From: Kryptolebias marmoratus
Taxonomy: Eukaryota > Chordata > Actinopteri > Cyprinodontiformes > Rivulidae
Length of the DNA: 64,000 nucleotides
Direction of reading: 5' to 3'
NCBI RefSeq assembly: GCF_001649575.2
Contig: NC_051441.1
Span: 14,724,222-14,788,221 of the forward strand
Shown here: piece after piece, positions 47,401 to 56,481 of the stretch
Numbering within the stretch: the stretch's first letter is position 1
Layout of the letters: the number at the start of each line of letters is the position of its first letter
The notes under the pieces: generated by a model
Seen by the model: the letters and a program-made list of their open reading frames with translations, nothing else
Told to the model about the DNA's origin: nothing
Database searches by the model: none
Made by a program: the position numbers and the translations under genes

Positions 47401-50400
47401 AGCTTAGCCCATCAGAGATCACAGACAAAAATGATGATTCCATCAGAATGTCGCCACTCAGTTCCAGCTCTCTTAGGTTTGGGAGAATGCCTTTAATAGC
47501 TGATGCCAACTTTTCATGCACTTCCTCTGTAGGTTTGTCTCCTGAGAAACTGTAAGCACAAACAAAGGAATAAATAATTTTACACATTTTTACAATATTT
47601 TACAATATTTATTTATTGTGAATCAGTGGTTAGAGCATTTGTGTTCTTACGAGAGAGTCGGAGGTTCGACTCTAAAGTCGAACCTTAGAGTCTAAAGAAT
47701 GATTTGTTCAGATTAGCTTTGTAGATATGTGGTAGAGTGCTGTATGAATGTGTATGAACTTAACTTATGTCAGAAGGGGGGGAGGAACCCAGAGCACAGA
47801 CTCATAGTTTAAAAAGGAAACTAATTTATTGACTTAAATAAACAAACAAAAAGGCTGACATGGCAGCAATACTAACAATAACCAAAAGCAAGAACAGGAA
47901 GCAAGGCATAGCATGGCAAAACCAGCCTTTTTAAATATTTTCCTTACATAATTTTACAGAAAAAAAAGACAAATACAATAGCCACAATAAAAGTCTCACT
48001 AACCTGAGCGCCTCTAGTTTACACTGAGAGTTTTTCAGCCCATCACTCAAGATTTTTGTACCTTTATCATTGAAGGTACAATTTATCAAGTGGAGTTCAA
48101 TCAGCACAGAGTGTGGCATCCGCAAAGCTGAAGAGATTGTTTCACAAAGTGAAGTCTCAAGATCAACGCCTGAGATTCTGCAAAAAGTATAAAAGACTGC
48201 TTCAAAATAAGATAACAAACTCTTTACTGCAGTTTAACCATCTAAAATATATATATATATATATTCTTTGCCAAAAACATAAATGTTACACACTCTTTGT
48301 TGGCCCATCTTATCGTTAGTGTTCCATCATTTGTTAAGTATTTCCAATGTCACAATGCCTTAATTTTAATTAGCTATAAGTAATATTTATGTGGTTAAAC
48401 TGTGCAAATGCAACCCATTTTGAAAAGCAAACTCACCTTACTTTTCTGCAGTTCCTCACAGCTGGGAGAAGCCTGAAAACACCTTTTATTGTTGGTCTGT
48501 ATTTCTTTAAATTGAACTCTTCTAGAGGTGTTTTTGACATTAGAATTAGGTCGGCCACAGCTGAGCATTGAACAGGAGAGAGATGCGTTTCTGGACTTTG
48601 ATTGGAATTCACAAAATGACTCACACTCTCATATAGGGAGCTGTCCTTCAATTCGGCCAAGCAGTGAACAAGGTTCAGACATCTATCAGCTGAGCAATTT
48701 AATAAATCTATGTCTGTTAGACTTGCCCTAATTTTCTCAACAACCTCTGAGTGTTCTTCTGTTTGCTGAATTAGTCCGTAAAGCAAGACTTGTGTTGACT
48801 TCAAAGACATGCCAATGAGGAACCTGAGGAACATGTCCAGCTCTCCTGACTTTCTTAAAGTTGAATTAGCTATTGTAATTTCCATTAGCTCATCCAAAGG
48901 TAGATCAACTGGATCTTCATCTAAGATGGCTTTGAGTGTATCCTCAGATCCTTTCAGCAAAAAGTCCTTGAGGCTTTGAGATTCAATACTTTTACTTGCA
49001 AAACTCTTATATACAAAGAGACCAGCAAAATACTCCTGAACTGTCAAATGCACAAAGCAATAAAGCTTCTTTGAGTGAAAAACACTCTCCTCTTTGAATA
49101 TTGACGTACACAATCCACAGTAGACTCCGGCTTTGTCTATGTCAATGCCATATTTTTTCAGATCATCACTGGTGAATACAATTTCACCTCTTTCCAGTTT
49201 TTCAAACGCCATTCTGCCTAATTTGAAGATGAACTCCTTGTTTGACTCGAAGATCTTTTCGATGTCCCCAAAATCCTCGTTTTCATATTTTTCAGTTGCT
49301 ACCTCCATCTGAATGCAAAAAAAGTGTGTGTACATTTCAATAAGAGTTGTGGGTGTCTTTAGGTTTTCTTCTTGACTGTTGCCTTTCTTTAAAAGCAAAT
49401 GCACCAGGACTTTTGAGGCAATCCAACAGAAGATAGGTATGTGACACATAATGTACAAGCTCCGTGACATTGTAATACTAGTAACAATTTTTTCAGCAAT
49501 GTCTTTGTCTTCAACTCTTTTCCTGAAGTACTCTACTTTTTGTGGATCATCGAAACCTCTGACCTCTGTCCATTGATAGACATATTGTTTAGGGATCCTC
49601 TGAATTGCTGCAGGTCTTGAAGTTATCCAGACAAGTGCAGAGGGAAGAAGATGTTCCCGGATGAGGTTGGTCACCAGAGTTTCCACTGATGATTCCTTTG
49701 TGGAGTCTGTCAATCTTTTTGTTGTTTTGAAATTCAGTTTAAGTTGGCTTTCGTCAAGGCCATCAAAAATGAACAAGATTTTGTGATTAGCAAACATTTT
49801 TGCAACTGCTACGTCCTTAAGTTCTGGATAAAACTCTTTCACAAGTGTCTCAAGGCTAAAATCGTCATCTTTGACCAAATTGAGCTCCCTGAAGGGAAAC
49901 ATGAAAATGAAATCCAGGTCTTGATTGGCGTCCCCATCTAACCAGTCAAGGATGAACTTCTTCACTGAAACAGTTTTTCCAATACCAGCAATTCCCTTTG
50001 TCATCACCATCCTGATAGCTCTCTTTTTTGTTTCATCACAACCAGGTGCACTTTTAAAGATATCATTGCAGCTGATTTTAGTGCCTTCCACTGTTTGAGT
50101 CCTGAACTTATCTTCTATATCCCAAATCTCATGCTGTTTATTGATATGTTCATTCTCTCCTTGTACAACGTGAAGCTCTGTGTAAATTTGATCTAATGTT
50201 TTTGACTCTGTACGACCTTTTAAAAGGAGTTCAGCATTTAATGTACACTTTTCCCTAAAGTTTTCTTTGTATTCTTTATAGGCGTCTTTAGTGATATTTT
50301 CAGCTGCAGAAACAGAAGCAAATAAAAAAAAAGATTCAGTAAAACAACTGTTTTGATTTATCAGACCAAAATTCAAATATTGCATATGAATTTAAATTGA

Positions 50401-51117
50401 ATATCAAATCAGAAACTGTCTTAGCAATAAATCTGGGGGAAAAAATCAAACTGCCGCTCTGACAGTGCTTTATGGTTTACAATTTTGGCTTTAGTAAATA
50501 CAATACAGTTACAAATCTTCAAAAACTGTTTTTAGACAAAAATGTCATAAAATGAAACAAAACAAACAAACAAACAAAAAACTTTACATACGTGTCCATA
50601 TTTCAGGCTGAATTTCTCTGAGGATGTTGTAGAAGGCAGATTTTGCTTTTGTAGAAGTGAGTGCACTGTAGACCTCCCTCATCTGATCCTGGCTCGTCTT
50701 GGTCATTTTTATATTGTTGTACATTTCTTTATGGACTATGTGCCTCTGAAGCATCAGGTCAGCTATGGGCATCACTGAAGAGATGCTCTGAATGAGCTCA
50801 GCCCTGTTGTTGTCCACCCAAGTAGCTTTATAAAAATGAAAGTAAACACATCAGAGGCTTAATTTAGCCATGCATACACACACCTCACATTTTGGATGTT
50901 ACCTGCATTTTATTATTGTGTTGTATTCAAAACTACACCCATAGTTTTGACTCACCTTCTTCTTCTGCACTGCTTGACACAGGATCAGATGGACTGAAAA
51001 AACACAAAAGCAATTTAGCTTGCATGTGTTGTATGTTTGAACTATGTGAAAAATAAAAAAAACACACTTTTGTCCACTTTCTGCCCACATAATGGTCTTC
51101 TTACTCTGCGCCATCAT
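43917..51117 (-). CDS. NOD-like receptor (NLRC3-like) gene: CARD-FISNA-NACHT-LRR-B30.2, 11 exons
   Basis: Joining 51117-51068, 50993-50956, 50825-50592, 50303-48437, 48177-48004, 47549-47379, 47038-46865, 46646-46476, 46314-46141, 46011-45962 and 44440-43917 gives 3627 coding bases (1208 residues) with every splice phase matching and no internal stop. Domain order: CARD-like death fold (about 30-105), FISNA (about 113-200), NACHT with Walker A GIAGIGKT (211-218) and Walker B ILFIFDGLDE (283-292), leucine-rich repeats (731-1018), linker, B30.2 (1035-1208). Teleost NLRC3-like proteins are cytosolic sensors; a CARD would couple by homotypic contact to ASC or caspases. Exon 1 is the weakest call, with an imperfect GTGTGT donor. 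It has about 850 bases of upstream sequence before an ISRE-like motif. It appears intact. Confidence 0.85.
44545..45070 (+). repeat. dispersed repeat family R, tandem monomers in NLR intron 10
   Basis: Two monomers in tandem with TTTAATGAAACTTTGAGAAAG, the core near 44650 (CAAAGATGGTTACCAGAG) and 44955 (CAAAATGCCTCCACAAC), and GCATTCCCAACACATACGC at the end. Diverged from the 42.9 kb copy. Confidence 0.65.
45240..45553 (+). repeat. tRNA-like short interspersed repeat in NLR intron 10
   Basis: GGCGGCATGGCGGAGCAGTG at the head, TTCTGTGTGGAGTTTGCATG, AACATGCATGTTAAGTTCAT, and CGTGACCCAGAAAGGAAAAG at the tail. It is the best-preserved plus-strand copy in the window. Confidence 0.85.
45962..46011 (-). 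CDS. NLR exon 10: 50-base linker exon
   Basis: CATTAG acceptor, then VDHNEECWVNLKLLRE, donor GTAAGA. Fish NLRC genes carry a matching short exon (VDHGGE...LRKY) between LRR and B30.2. The entering phase 2 and leaving phase 1 are exactly what the flanking exons need. Too short for ORF finding, but strongly supported. Confidence 0.85.
46141..46314 (-). CDS. NLR exon 9: leucine-rich repeats
   Basis: 174 bases between a TCTCTAG acceptor and a TTAA|GTATGA donor. Reads LSFCKVTVDGCSSLALAL and LKELDLSFNHLTNEGIKLL, ribonuclease-inhibitor-type LRR. The open frame continues past the donor, but that part is intron. Confidence 0.85.
46476..46646 (-). CDS. NLR exon 8: leucine-rich repeats
   Basis: 171 bases between a CATTCAG acceptor and an AGG|GTTTGT donor. 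Reads LSHNNLTAKGCETLAS and LRKLDLSYNDLCDAGVMEL, two canonical LRR units. Confidence 0.88.
46865..47038 (-). CDS. NLR exon 7: leucine-rich repeats
   Basis: 174 bases, acceptor AAATAG, donor GAG|GTAAGA. Reads LNQNCDITNICKQIV, then LRELELSYTKFTDSEMEIL and ALMSTHCTLEAL. The first unit is degenerate; the second is canonical. Confidence 0.85.
47379..47549 (-). CDS. NLR exon 6: leucine-rich repeats
   Basis: 171 bases, acceptor CTTACAG, donor CAG|GTCAGT. Reads GDKPTEEVHEKLAS, then LRELELSGDILMESSFLSV and CHKLEKL. The acceptor was chosen over a nearer CTCAG because only it keeps phase and gives the family's 171-base length. Confidence 0.82.
47615..47690 (+). repeat. tRNA-like SINE head with internal hairpin, NLR intron 5
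   Basis: GTGGTTAGAGCATTTGTGTT (A-box-like) and GGTTCGACTC (B-box-like), in tRNA-like spacing. AGGTTCGACT and AGTCGAACCT form a 10-bp inverted repeat with a 4-base loop. Confidence 0.5.
47770..47935. repeat. interspersed repeat shared with 58937-59110
   Basis: AACCCAGAGCACAGACTCAT then TTTATTGACTTAAATAAAC and CTGACATGGCAGCAA match the copy in the SRCR gene intron (AACCCAGAGTGCAGACTCAT, CTGATATGGCAGCAA). Probably part of a retroelement; the family is not identified. Confidence 0.55.
48004..48177 (-). CDS. NLR exon 5: leucine-rich repeats
   Basis: 174 bases, acceptor TTTTTGCAG, donor CAG|GTTAGT. Reads ISGVDLETSLCETISSAL, then LIELHLINCTFNDKGTKIL. First of five LRR exons after the NACHT exon. 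Confidence 0.87.
48437..50303 (-). CDS. NLR exon 4: FISNA and NACHT ATPase with helical domains
   Basis: 1867 bases between a TTTCTGCAG acceptor and an AAG|GTGAGT donor, 622 residues without a stop. FISNA-like start (KEYKENFREKCTL, TLDQIYTELHVVQGE), Walker A GIAGIGKT, FMFPFRELN, Walker B ILFIFDGLDE, sensor-like LVWITSRPAAI, then the winged-helix/HD2 region (FVHLTVQEYFAGLFV). NACHT is the nucleotide-dependent oligomerisation module. All catalytic motifs are present, so ATP binding is expected. The open frame before 50303 is intron. Confidence 0.95.
50592..50825 (-). CDS. NLR exon 3: CARD-like death-fold domain
   Basis: 234 bases, acceptor TATAAAG, donor ACAC|GTATGT. Reads TWVDNNRAELIQSISSVMP, then SQDQMREVYSAL and SAFYNILREIQPEIW. 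This matches the layout of ASC/NLRP1-type CARDs (FVDxxRxxLIxRV, xxMRKLFS, LLLxALRExQP). About 77 residues, slightly short for a CARD. A PYD is less likely because PYDs lack the VDxxR start and RExxP end. Phase fits both neighbours. Confidence 0.8.
50956..50993 (-). CDS. NLR exon 2: 38-base micro-exon
   Basis: TTTTTCAG acceptor and GAAG|GTGAGT donor. Read in the phase forced by exon 3 it gives PSDPVSSSAEEE, a short acidic/Ser linker. Confidence 0.7.
51068..51117 (-). CDS. NLR exon 1: start codon and N-terminus
   Basis: ATG at 51117 (a second Met follows directly) reads MMAQSKKTIMWAESGQ. A GTGTGT donor after 50 bases is the only nearby GT giving the phase required by exon 2. It lies just downstream (minus strand) of CACGTG and TGACGT motifs. 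Another upstream first exon cannot be excluded. Confidence 0.55.
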
Positions 51118-51119
51118 TC

Positions 51120-51850
51120 ATTCACTGCAACGTCACTGGTCACGTGGCAACACATGCTGCAGAACAGGAAAGGGAGAGGCACAAAGTGCCTGTGGTTAGG
51201 CGACTAGAGAGAAATAACAAGAACAAGTGGTATTTGCACAGCCAAGTCTTTTTGATGGAAGGGGAGCAATGGATTGAAAGTAGAGTAGAGAAACAAACTA
51301 AAACACTGACCCCATCATGCTAGTGCTGACACAATACCAACTTTGGTATTGATACTATCAATATTTGGATTGATTTGCCCATACCTAAAAGAACTTTCTT
51401 CTTCTTGACTCCTTTTGATTTTTTTTCTTTTCATCTACCGTCTCCTCTGATGGAGATGTTTCTGTATGACAGAAAAATTTACTTCTCTTTTCACTCTGTT
51501 GGAACCCTCACCTTTATTTTGATCAGGTTCATTGTTTCCTTTTGTTTTGTCTCTCATGAACACAGAGCACTGCTTCGCCACACGCTTATTTCTTCTGTGC
51601 TCAATCACACTGTCATTAGGATGGGGAAAAAAAAATCAAACAAAATTCACACTGTTGCACTGAATAGTATGGCAGTGATTCACTACCACAAATAAAAAAA
51701 TAAAAAAACTTAAAAAATAGGAGCTCAATTTAATTGTCTGAGCTACATTTCATCTGAAAGCAGAAACCATTGTGAGGAGGAACGGAGCAAACTTGTGTGA
51801 AATCGCAAATTATTTTAAGTGTTTGGACAACATTTTAAGGGAAAGCAGTA
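51120..51850. other. NLR upstream region
   Basis: Non-coding. CACGTG (51139-51144) and a CRE-like ACGTCA (51130-51135) lie within 30 bases of the putative start codon and could be proximal promoter elements. Confidence 0.3.
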
Positions 51851-51862
51851 CAACATCTGAGA

Positions 51863-51975
51863 GTGAAAATGAGAAATCCTGTTCTTTAATTAAAAATGTA
51901 CACTCTTGATAAATAAAGTTACCCCCATATAGTCAACGTTTCACGCATAAGCCTTTGAAAGTGAAAGTATGAAAC
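51863..51975. promoter_or_regulatory. ISRE/IRF-like elements upstream of the NLR
   Basis: 51957-51975 is GAAAGTGAAAGTATGAAAC, matching the IRF/ISRE consensus GAAANNGAAA with correct 2-base spacing plus a third GAAA. 51863-51876 is GTGAAAATGAGAAA, a weaker GAAA pair. ISREs bind IRF and ISGF3 factors in interferon-induced genes. The position about 0.75-0.86 kb upstream of the NLR start fits an enhancer, but activity is inferred. Confidence 0.45.
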
Positions 51976-52334
51976 ACTTTTTAGGCTGTATCAATCTCGT
52001 GTATTGAAGATAGTTAAACAGTCTACCCTACAATTTCACAATGGTTATAGACAGTAAAACATTTAGCTTACCTTAATATCTGGTATCTTGTAACAAGCTG
52101 CAGAAGAAAATGAGACCACACCGTATTCTGATACCTGTGGTCTCATATTTGGAGGCGGACTCATTTGTGAGGCTTTCTGTGTGTATGTGAGAGAGTTTAG
52201 TGGAAGGAATTCAGATTTCATCACCCACAGTAATACAGCAGAGGTGTCTTGCTTAAACATGTCTAAATGCTGAATTGACTTACTGAAGTTGAACTTTAAA
52301 AATATTTTAAATAATAATAATTATTCAGTTTTAT
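51976..52334. other. unassigned sequence
   Basis: No supported feature. Confidence 0.3.
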
Positions 52335-52660
52335 TATCCACTTTTCCGTGCAGGGTTGCAGGGACGCTGGTGCCCATCTCTATGGATCATTGGGAGAGAG
52401 GCAGGGTACACCTGGACAGGTTGCCAGTTCATCACAAAGTCACAAAAAGACAAACAGGAAAAACATCAATTTATGCTCTCACTCCCACTCAGTTACAATT
52501 TAGAGCTACCAGTTCACCTAACATGCATGTTTTTGGTCTGTTGGGAGGAGACTAGAGTACGCAAAAAAAAGAAAGAGAAAAAACACATGCACAAGGAAAA
52601 CATGCAAACTCCACACAGAAAGCATGTAGCTGGTTTCGAACCTGCAACTTTACGATAAAA
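52335..52660 (-). repeat. tRNA-like short interspersed repeat, minus copy
   Basis: TGGTGCCCATCTCTATGGAT, AACATGCATGTTTTTGGTCT and CATGCAAACTCCACACAGAA, ending in TTCGAACCTGCAAC (B-box-like). Confidence 0.8.
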
Positions 52661-52662
52661 TA

Positions 52663-52685
52663 TAATAATAATAATAATAATAATA
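52663..52685. repeat. (AAT)n microsatellite
   Basis: About seven AAT units between the interspersed repeat and the LTR; the last five bases are the LTR target duplication. Confidence 0.9.
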
Positions 52686-53332
52686 TGTCACAGCTCCATC
52701 TGTTCCTGCCACGCCTCTTGCCACAGCCACTTAATTTTCCATTCATCCACAGTTCAAGCCACGCCCATATTATCATGCCCAAGTAATCACAGTCATCTGT
52801 TTCACCTGTTCTGGTCCCCATAAAGACCCACAGCTCCCAGTACTCTTCGCCAGATTATTGAAAGCCTCACAGCGAGTAAATGTCCAGCGTTCATGTCTTG
52901 TTCATGNNNNNNNNNNNNNNNNNNNNNNNNNNNNNNNNNNNNNNNNNNNNNNNNNNNNNNNNNNNNNNNNNNNNNNNNNNNNNNNNNNNNNNNNNNNNNN
53001 NNNNNNNNNNNNNNNNNNNNNNNNNNNNNNNNNNNNNNNNNNNNNNNNNNNNNNNNNNNNNNNNNNNNNNNNNNNNNCGGACTTCTGACCCTCTGGTAAC
53101 GACACCTCGCCTGCACCTGGACTTTCCCTCTCGCCTCAGCCCCTTTCAGACAAGCCTGTCTGCAACTAGTAACCAAGTCAAGGAGAACTTACCTGTTCCG
53201 GTTCCAGTCCACGACGGTCACGTGAGTGTCCTGTTTAGAGTCACAGGTCCCGCTCCTGTCCATTCCACAATAAAACTCTTAAAACTTCGTCGTTGTGTTG
53301 CGAGTTTGAATCCTGTCAAGTCCTGCCTTGTC
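52686..53332 (+). mobile_element. solo LTR of a retrotransposon, with target-site duplication
   Basis: The element begins TGTCACAGCTCC and ends CCTTGTCA (TG...CA). TAATA occurs directly before it (52681-52685) and directly after it (53333-53337), a 5-bp target duplication. Inside are a TATA-like CCCCATAAAGACC and a polyadenylation signal AATAAA near 53270. No gag/pol lies nearby, so it is a solo LTR from recombination. A 171-N gap (52907-53077) hides part. Confidence 0.65.
52907..53077. other. assembly gap (171 N)
   Basis: N run inside the LTR. Confidence 0.99.
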
Positions 53333-53527
53333 ATAATAATAGCCCTTGCTTTGATACAAACATACATCAAAAAGAAAAAAAAAGAATGCATGGATTTCTC
53401 TTAAATAGTAGCAACAGAAGTATCTGTGTCTTAATATTAAACACTTGCTTTATATTGAACAACTATTTTATTCATGACTTCAAAAAGAAAGACCAATGCT
53501 CTTTAACATTAATGCGTGAAGTTGTCA

Positions 53528-53593
53528 TGTTACACAGTGTACTCTTATTCATTTTTGACCACTCCAAAATGAATAAGAGTACACTGTGTAACA
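53528..53593. repeat. perfect 28-bp inverted repeat (hairpin)
   Basis: 53528-53555 pairs without mismatch to 53566-53593 around a 10-base loop TGACCACTCC. The arm includes ACACAGTGTACTCTTATTC. As RNA it would form a stem the size of a short-hairpin precursor. It may be a MITE end-to-end remnant or a small hairpin RNA; no flanking evidence decides. Confidence 0.8.
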
Positions 53594-54119
53594 AGATTTT
53601 TGTTCCTGGCAAATAAGTGTTTAAGGAATCAGAAAATCCATTTGCATGAGTGACTGAGGGAAGGGCTTCCCAGGAGTCCAGGCTGACCTGAACAAAACGA
53701 CCAGTTCCCAGAAAAGAGCTGTGAGGCCCATCACTACCACACTGATTCAGCGGTTCAGAAAGCTTTGATTTCTCAATCACTAGTAAAGAATGTGAAGAAA
53801 TAAAATCAAAATCTGACAGGGCAGCAGCAACAAACTAACATTACAAACCAAAAACGCTGGAGAGGAACAGGACCAATGAACACAAACAAAGGCCTCAGGA
53901 AGTGTAGAAAACTAGGAACAAACAATCTGCCAAACAAATGAGTAAGTGAGATTATGGTGAATGTATGCGAGGAGTGTTTACCAAGTAGTTGCAGCTGGCA
54001 TGATTAACAAATGAGGGACAGGTGAGTAATAAGGAGCAAGAAGCAAGGTATGACTAAGGCTAATAATGGTAAACTTGAAGCACTCGGAAAGCGCAAAAAA
54101 AATCCACCCAATAATTCAG
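53594..54119. repeat. possible retroelement-derived sequence
   Basis: A GCAGCAGCAACAAACTAACA stretch and GGGACAGGTGAGTAATAAGG recall the repeat in the SRCR intron (GGCAGCAACTAAAACTTAAC; GAAACAGGTGAGTGGGGATA). Too diverged for a firm family call. Confidence 0.35.
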
Positions 54120-54640
54120 TAGTCAGAACTACCTTTGCCAGCAATAACATAAAGCAGTCAGTTTGTATGACTTTAACAGTCTCTCACATTGTTGTGGAGG
54201 AAATTGGGCACACTCTTTCATTTCATTGAAGTTTGCAGAGATTTGTTTCTGGACTGCTGTCTTCAAGTCATACCACAGCGTTTTTCTCAGGTTGACATCT
54301 GAACTTTGACTAGACCACTGCAACACCTGAAATCTTTCGCTTTTCAGCCTTTCTGTTGTAGATTCGATGCTGTGTTTGGTATAATTGTCCTGTTTAATGA
54401 CCCAGTTTGGTCCAAGCTTTAGCTGTCGGAAAGATGGCCCCACACTTGGCCACTTTGGTTAACAGAGGAGTTCAGAGTTGACTTACTGACTGCAAAGTGC
54501 CCATGTCCTGTAGCTGTAAAACAAGCCCAAATCATCGCCCCTCCATCACCATGCTGACAGTTAGCATGATGTTCTGAGAAAGAATTTGCTAACATGTGAA
54601 CTCCAAGTAAAACTGGCAAATGTCTTAAATTTTTTCACCT
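54120..54640 (-). mobile_element. Tc1-like transposase relic
   Basis: The minus strand reads GDGGAMIWACFTATGHGHFAV, then in another frame NWVIKQDNYTKHSIEST, LQWSSQSSDVN, TLWYDLKTAVQ and PPQQCERLLKSY. These are the GGGSxMxWGCF, QQDNxPKHT, EWPSQSPDLN and C-terminal blocks of Tc1 transposase, in order but frameshifted and with catalytic-region changes. Non-functional. Confidence 0.8.
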
Positions 54641-55686
54641 TGAAAAAATCTTTCTCACTGTAAAATCATAAATGCCAAATTGTTTGGAAATTATCTTTAT
54701 CCCTTACTAGATAGATTGGCAACAACTATATTTTCATTCAACCCTGATTAAAGCAGTAAACCAACATTATTGTGGCCTGGTTACTGCTAATGAAACTTAT
54801 TATGAGAGCAAAAAAAGCCCCAGAAAGCAACAGTTGTATGTTAGACACTTAAAGTTGTTGATAAAAGAAAGGTTACAAAAACGTTTGTTGTATGTTGTTG
54901 GTTAGAAATCATTAAAGAAAGATCACAATATGGTCAATTTTGAGTTCATAAGCTTTATAGGTTTTTTGAAAATCATAACAAAGAAATTGCAAATAGTACA
55001 TTCTCACAGAATATTAGCAATAGCAAAAGTACTATTATAGTAGAAATGAAAATATGGTAAATACATGGTAAAAAGTATATAATAAACAGATAAATCTATA
55101 AATCTAAAAATCACTTTTTGTCCCACAAAAGATTTCACAAACCACACCAAATAACATCCACCAGTTTCTAAATAATAAATGAACATCTTTTTTTTTTATT
55201 TACACACCAGTCACCATTAACTTCCTTTAACCAAGTTGTGACGTCTGATGATTATGATGGGTATCAAAGTCACAAGTGAAAGTACTAGAAGTAACCAGAA
55301 AGAAAAACAATAACTTCATCAAAACAAAATTACCAGAAGCACAAGAAATTACAAATGCAGTTCAGTTTCATACACTTGCAGAGCTGTGTTTATTTGGGAA
55401 AAGTTTAGAGATCAGTTTCAATATAAAAGGCCGTTAAACTATGGTAGAATCTGATTTAGTTCAAACAAAATGTCCCTTTTTGACCAAAGGGTTTCTTGTA
55501 AAATATCATTGACCACAATAATTAGCTGCAATTTGCTTAAAATACACTGTCTAGAACCCCTTGAAATGGAAAGGTTAAACCAGAGACTCTCAGCACTCTT
55601 TTAAATTTGCCTCTGAAAGTAAGACCTGACCAAAATCTTTGAAACAGCACCAGGATGATGTTAAAGGAGATGAGAGAAATTTGGTC
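54641..55686. other. unassigned AT-rich sequence
   Basis: No gene was recognised. This is the 3' side of the SRCR-Ig gene. Confidence 0.35.
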
Positions 55687-55788
55687 TTAAAAAGTATACT
55701 GCTCTGATTCTTCAAACTCAGATCGCTCTGACTGCTGTCTACTGCTGGTATAATAAAGAACATTAATCAATACTTTACACACAATTAC
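55687..55788 (-). pseudogene. orphan transmembrane-end/cytoplasmic-tail exon (putative)
   Basis: Behind a strong polypyrimidine tract (CTTTTCTTTTTCTTCAG), 33 codons are open only in phase 0: VIVCKVLINVLYY, then SSRQQSERSEFEESEQYTF and TAA. It looks like the end of a membrane segment and an acidic receptor tail. The preceding Ig exon ends with its own stop and modules are phase 1, so no simple splice joins them and no transmembrane exon was seen between. It is a relic, or an alternative last exon reached by an unseen exon. Confidence 0.4.
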
Positions 55789-56179
55789 CTGAAGAAAAAG
55801 AAAAGGCTTTTTTAGGTGATTGTGTAAGGGTTATGTGTCATTTCCAAATTCACTAATAATTTATTATTAGTGAAGATGTAGTTTTTGGCCAGAATATTCT
55901 GAAAACTTAAACATAAGCACAATAGGTTACAGATTCAGTTCAGTTTTATGCACCTGCAGTGTTGACATGTTCATTTAGGAGACTTGTTGCAGCAATGGTG
56001 AAATCTAGTTCAGGATATTTAAACTCATATCTCTGTTTGAGACAAAACAGTTCCTTAAAAAAGGATTTTGGTATCTATGGCATCACTAATACAATATTTC
56101 TTGCAGATCCAGTGGATTTCGGTTTTTAAAACATTTGGGACGTTCAGAAATGGTTTAAATATCTCATGTGCTCATTACT
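55789..56179. other. 3' flank of the SRCR-Ig gene
   Basis: Searched on the minus strand for a hydrophobic exon and found none. Probably 3' UTR and intergenic sequence. Confidence 0.35.
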
Positions 56180-56481
56180 TTAAATATCAGAAAAATAAAT
56201 TGTGACCTTATCACTTAGAGGAGAGGTAAAAGTTTGATTTGACAATGTTAATTGATATTTACACTGAAAATCTCCCACATGCTTAGAGGTGGCTTCGAGA
56301 ATCCTGAATGTAGTAGAGTTGGTACTTGACGTCTGGTTCTTACTGAACAAATCTGAGGTCTTCTGCAGAATGAACAGTCCACCTAAAGGTACGGTTGAGA
56401 TGGAACAAGTGATGGAAACAAGGTGACCGAAGGCAACTCCACCAACAGGATCCATGGTGATGTTGGGTTTTGGAAGACTCA
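56180..56481 (-). CDS. SRCR-Ig gene exon 9: Ig-like domain 3 and stop
   Basis: TTTTCAG acceptor, then [44 protein letters not shown] and [12 protein letters not shown], followed by TAA. The Ig cysteines (ITC, FQC) are present. No donor is found where domains 1 and 2 end, so translation terminates here. Confidence 0.8.

Noticed and set aside
47541..47549. Alternative acceptor CTCAG for NLR exon 6
   Set aside because: It would break the splice phase and give 163 bases instead of the 171/174 of the sibling LRR exons.
48500..50303. Plus-strand open frames within the NACHT exon
   Set aside because: Antisense shadows; the minus frame is continuous and carries Walker motifs.
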